Assembly (NCBI GenBank): GCA_036803025.1 | Contig: DAIRVC010000025.1 | Coordinates: 1 to 22,969, forward strand | DNA from: DAIRVC01 sp036803025 | GTDB lineage: Bacteria > Chloroflexota > Anaerolineae > Anaerolineales > E44-bin32 | DNA: 22,969 bases | Direction: 5' to 3' | In this document: in pieces, positions 21,924 through 22,969 of the stretch | How the letters are laid out: every line of letters begins with the position of its first letter | Position numbering within the stretch: position 1 is the stretch's first letter | Position numbers and translations under genes: made by a program | The notes under the pieces: model-generated | Database searches by the model: none | Told to the model about the DNA's origin: nothing | The model's input: only the letters and a program-made list of their open reading frames with translations

Positions 21924-22154
21924 CGCCCGTTACGCGTGAATCCCGCAACCGCCCCCCCTTCCCAGTCGCGAGCTGGATCGGAGCTCTTCTTGAACGACCG
22001 AAACGGCTGCCCACGGCCGGACCCACAATACCCCAACAGCATCATCGCGGGGTAGGGTGATCGTCCTCGAACTGCTGGATGGCCGGCCTGCGCCGCCGCA
22101 GGCGGCTCCATGGGCCAGGTGTGCTACAATCCTCGCGAGACCCTCCGGCAGCGC
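21924..22154. other. Intergenic region before the MEMO-family gene
   Basis: No gene or RNA is recognised here. A 7-bp stem, GCCTGCG (22086-22092) with CGCAGGC (22097-22103), lies about 20 bp before a -10-like element. Confidence 0.4.
22125..22130 (+). promoter_or_regulatory. -10 element TACAAT for the MEMO-family gene
   Basis: TACAAT lies 24 bp before the ATG at 22155. The -35 region is poor and no strong ribosome site is seen before the ATG. Confidence 0.4.
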
Positions 22155-22969
22155 ATGGCCATCGACGTACGCCCATCCCCCATCGCCGGCACCTGGTACC
22201 CAGGCTCACCTGGGGCGTTGGCCGATTCGGTCGACCGCCAGTTGGCGGCCGCCAAGGTCGTGGCCTTGGAGGGCGAGATCGTTGGTGTGGTCGCCCCGCA
22301 CGCCGGTCACGTCTACTCCGGCCATGTGGCCGCACAGGCATTCCGCTGTCTTCAGGGTTTGGCCCCCGAGATCGTGTGTGTGGTCGCCCCCCTGCACCAG
22401 CTTCACGCCGCGCAGGTCCTGACCACCGCCCACGAGGCCTATGGCACTCCTCTGGGCGAGGTAGCCGTCGACCACGCATTGGTCGACCGCCTGGCCCAGA
22501 CCCTGGAGCAGCAGGCCGACATCCACCTGGCGCGCGTCCGGCAGGACAGAGAGCACGCGCTCGAGATCGAGCTGCCCTTCCTTCAGCGCACGCTCACCCA
22601 GCCCTTCCGCCTGCTCCCGGTCATGCTGCGCGACCAGAACCGCCAGACCATCGAGGCCACCGGCCGCGCGTTGGCGGCGGTGCTCTCCGGTCTCCCGGCC
22701 ATCCTGGTGGCCAGCTCCGATCTGTCACACTTCTTTCCCGTGGCGGTCGCGCAGCGCCTGGATGCCGAGCTGCTCGCCCGGCTGGAAGCCTTCGATCCGG
22801 CGGCCGTCCTCAGCGCCGAGGAAGAGGGGGTCGGGTTCGCCTGCGGACGCGGGGCAATCGCCGCCGTACTCTGGGCAGCCGCCGGACTGGGGGCCGACCG
22901 AGTCCGGCTGCTGGGCTATGCCACCTCCGGCCAGGTCACCGGCGACGAGTCGTCCGTAGTCGGCTACGG
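22155..22969 (+). CDS. MEMO1-family protein (AmmeMemoRadiSam system protein B), C-terminus cut by window edge
   Basis: The 271 visible residues begin RPSPIAGTWYPGSPGALA, the classic MEMO start. They carry APHAGHVYSG (48-56, His49), a histidine in VAPLHQLH (His81), GTPLGEVAVD, REHALEIELPFLQ (133-144), SSDLSHF (188-193, His192) and FACGRGAI (Cys230). These match the metal-binding and cleft residues of human MEMO1 (His49, His81, His192 and a cysteine, as I recall). The usual GPSH/GPNH motif is changed to APLH. In bacteria this gene normally accompanies an AMMECR1 protein and a radical SAM protein, which should lie just beyond the right edge if the system is complete. Its biochemical role is not settled. 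Confidence 0.88.
   Translation, partial: MAIDVRPSPIAGTWYPGSPGALADSVDRQLAAAKVVALEGEIVGVVAPHAGHVYSGHVAAQAFRCLQGLAPEIVCVVAPLHQLHAAQVLTTAHEAYGTPLGEVAVDHALVDRLAQTLEQQADIHLARVRQDREHALEIELPFLQRTLTQPFRLLPVMLRDQNRQTIEATGRALAAVLSGLPAILVASSDLSHFFPVAVAQRLDAELLARLEAFDPAAVLSAEEEGVGFACGRGAIAAVLWAAAGLGADRVRLLGYATSGQVTGDESSVVGY

Overview
This is a gene-dense, high-GC bacterial window of about 23 kb. The features that point to Chloroflexota (Anaerolineae-like) are the Thr/Pro-linker lipoproteins, SpoVS in a gene set with no other sporulation genes, the LipB variant with an insert, the HxxEH/CGTN membrane protein next to holA, and a GAAC-N4-GTTC type SOS box. That placement is an inference from protein character, since no rRNA is present. 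Both window edges cut through genes: a family 51 peptidoglycan glycosyltransferase on the left (minus strand) and a MEMO-family protein on the right (plus strand).

Layout. 1-987 (minus) is the GT51 protein. 1080-3648 (plus) is a tightly overlapping trio: a PHP-family phosphoesterase, lipB and a patatin-like lipase, joined by ATGA overlaps. 3668-4636 (minus) is an aldo/keto reductase, divergent from 4748-7495 (plus), which holds tdh and two paralogous lipoproteins and ends at a strong hairpin. 7666-8523 is a third, more diverged lipoprotein of the same family, followed by an orphan-looking DNA methyltransferase (8530-9369). 9482-11814 (plus) is a deoxynucleoside kinase / nucleotidyltransferase / deoxynucleoside kinase operon. 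12006-12278 is spoVS behind a palindromic promoter. holB (12321-13307, minus) is divergent from an HxxEH membrane protein and holA (13400-14929, plus), so the delta and delta' clamp-loader subunits lie close together.

14987-16875 (minus) is the most interesting part: a four-gene operon driven by a near-consensus promoter (TTGACA, 17 bp, TATGAT) with a perfect CGAAC-N4-GTTCG LexA-type operator filling its spacer. Its first gene is a soluble, minimal FtsK/SpoIIIE-type motor with no membrane anchor and no gamma domain. It is followed by a small two-helix membrane protein, a small WRGR protein resembling DUF6504 (a family I associate with ImuB/DnaE2 neighbourhoods), and a small conserved-looking protein. 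I read it as a DNA-damage-inducible module that I cannot match to a described system.

17306-21844 (plus) encodes a 1512-residue secreted protein with a beta-propeller-like N-terminal half, an Fn3-like module, a lysozyme/lytic-transglycosylase-like domain in the middle, Ig-like domains and an eight-residue Thr/Pro tandem repeat. 22155 to the right edge is the MEMO-family gene.

Several genes (GT51, third lipoprotein, holB) have a TAGAAT -10 element only 6-7 bp before the ATG and no Shine-Dalgarno sequence, suggesting leaderless transcripts. Other genes have strong GGAGG sites. No rRNA, tRNA, insertion sequence or CRISPR array was seen.
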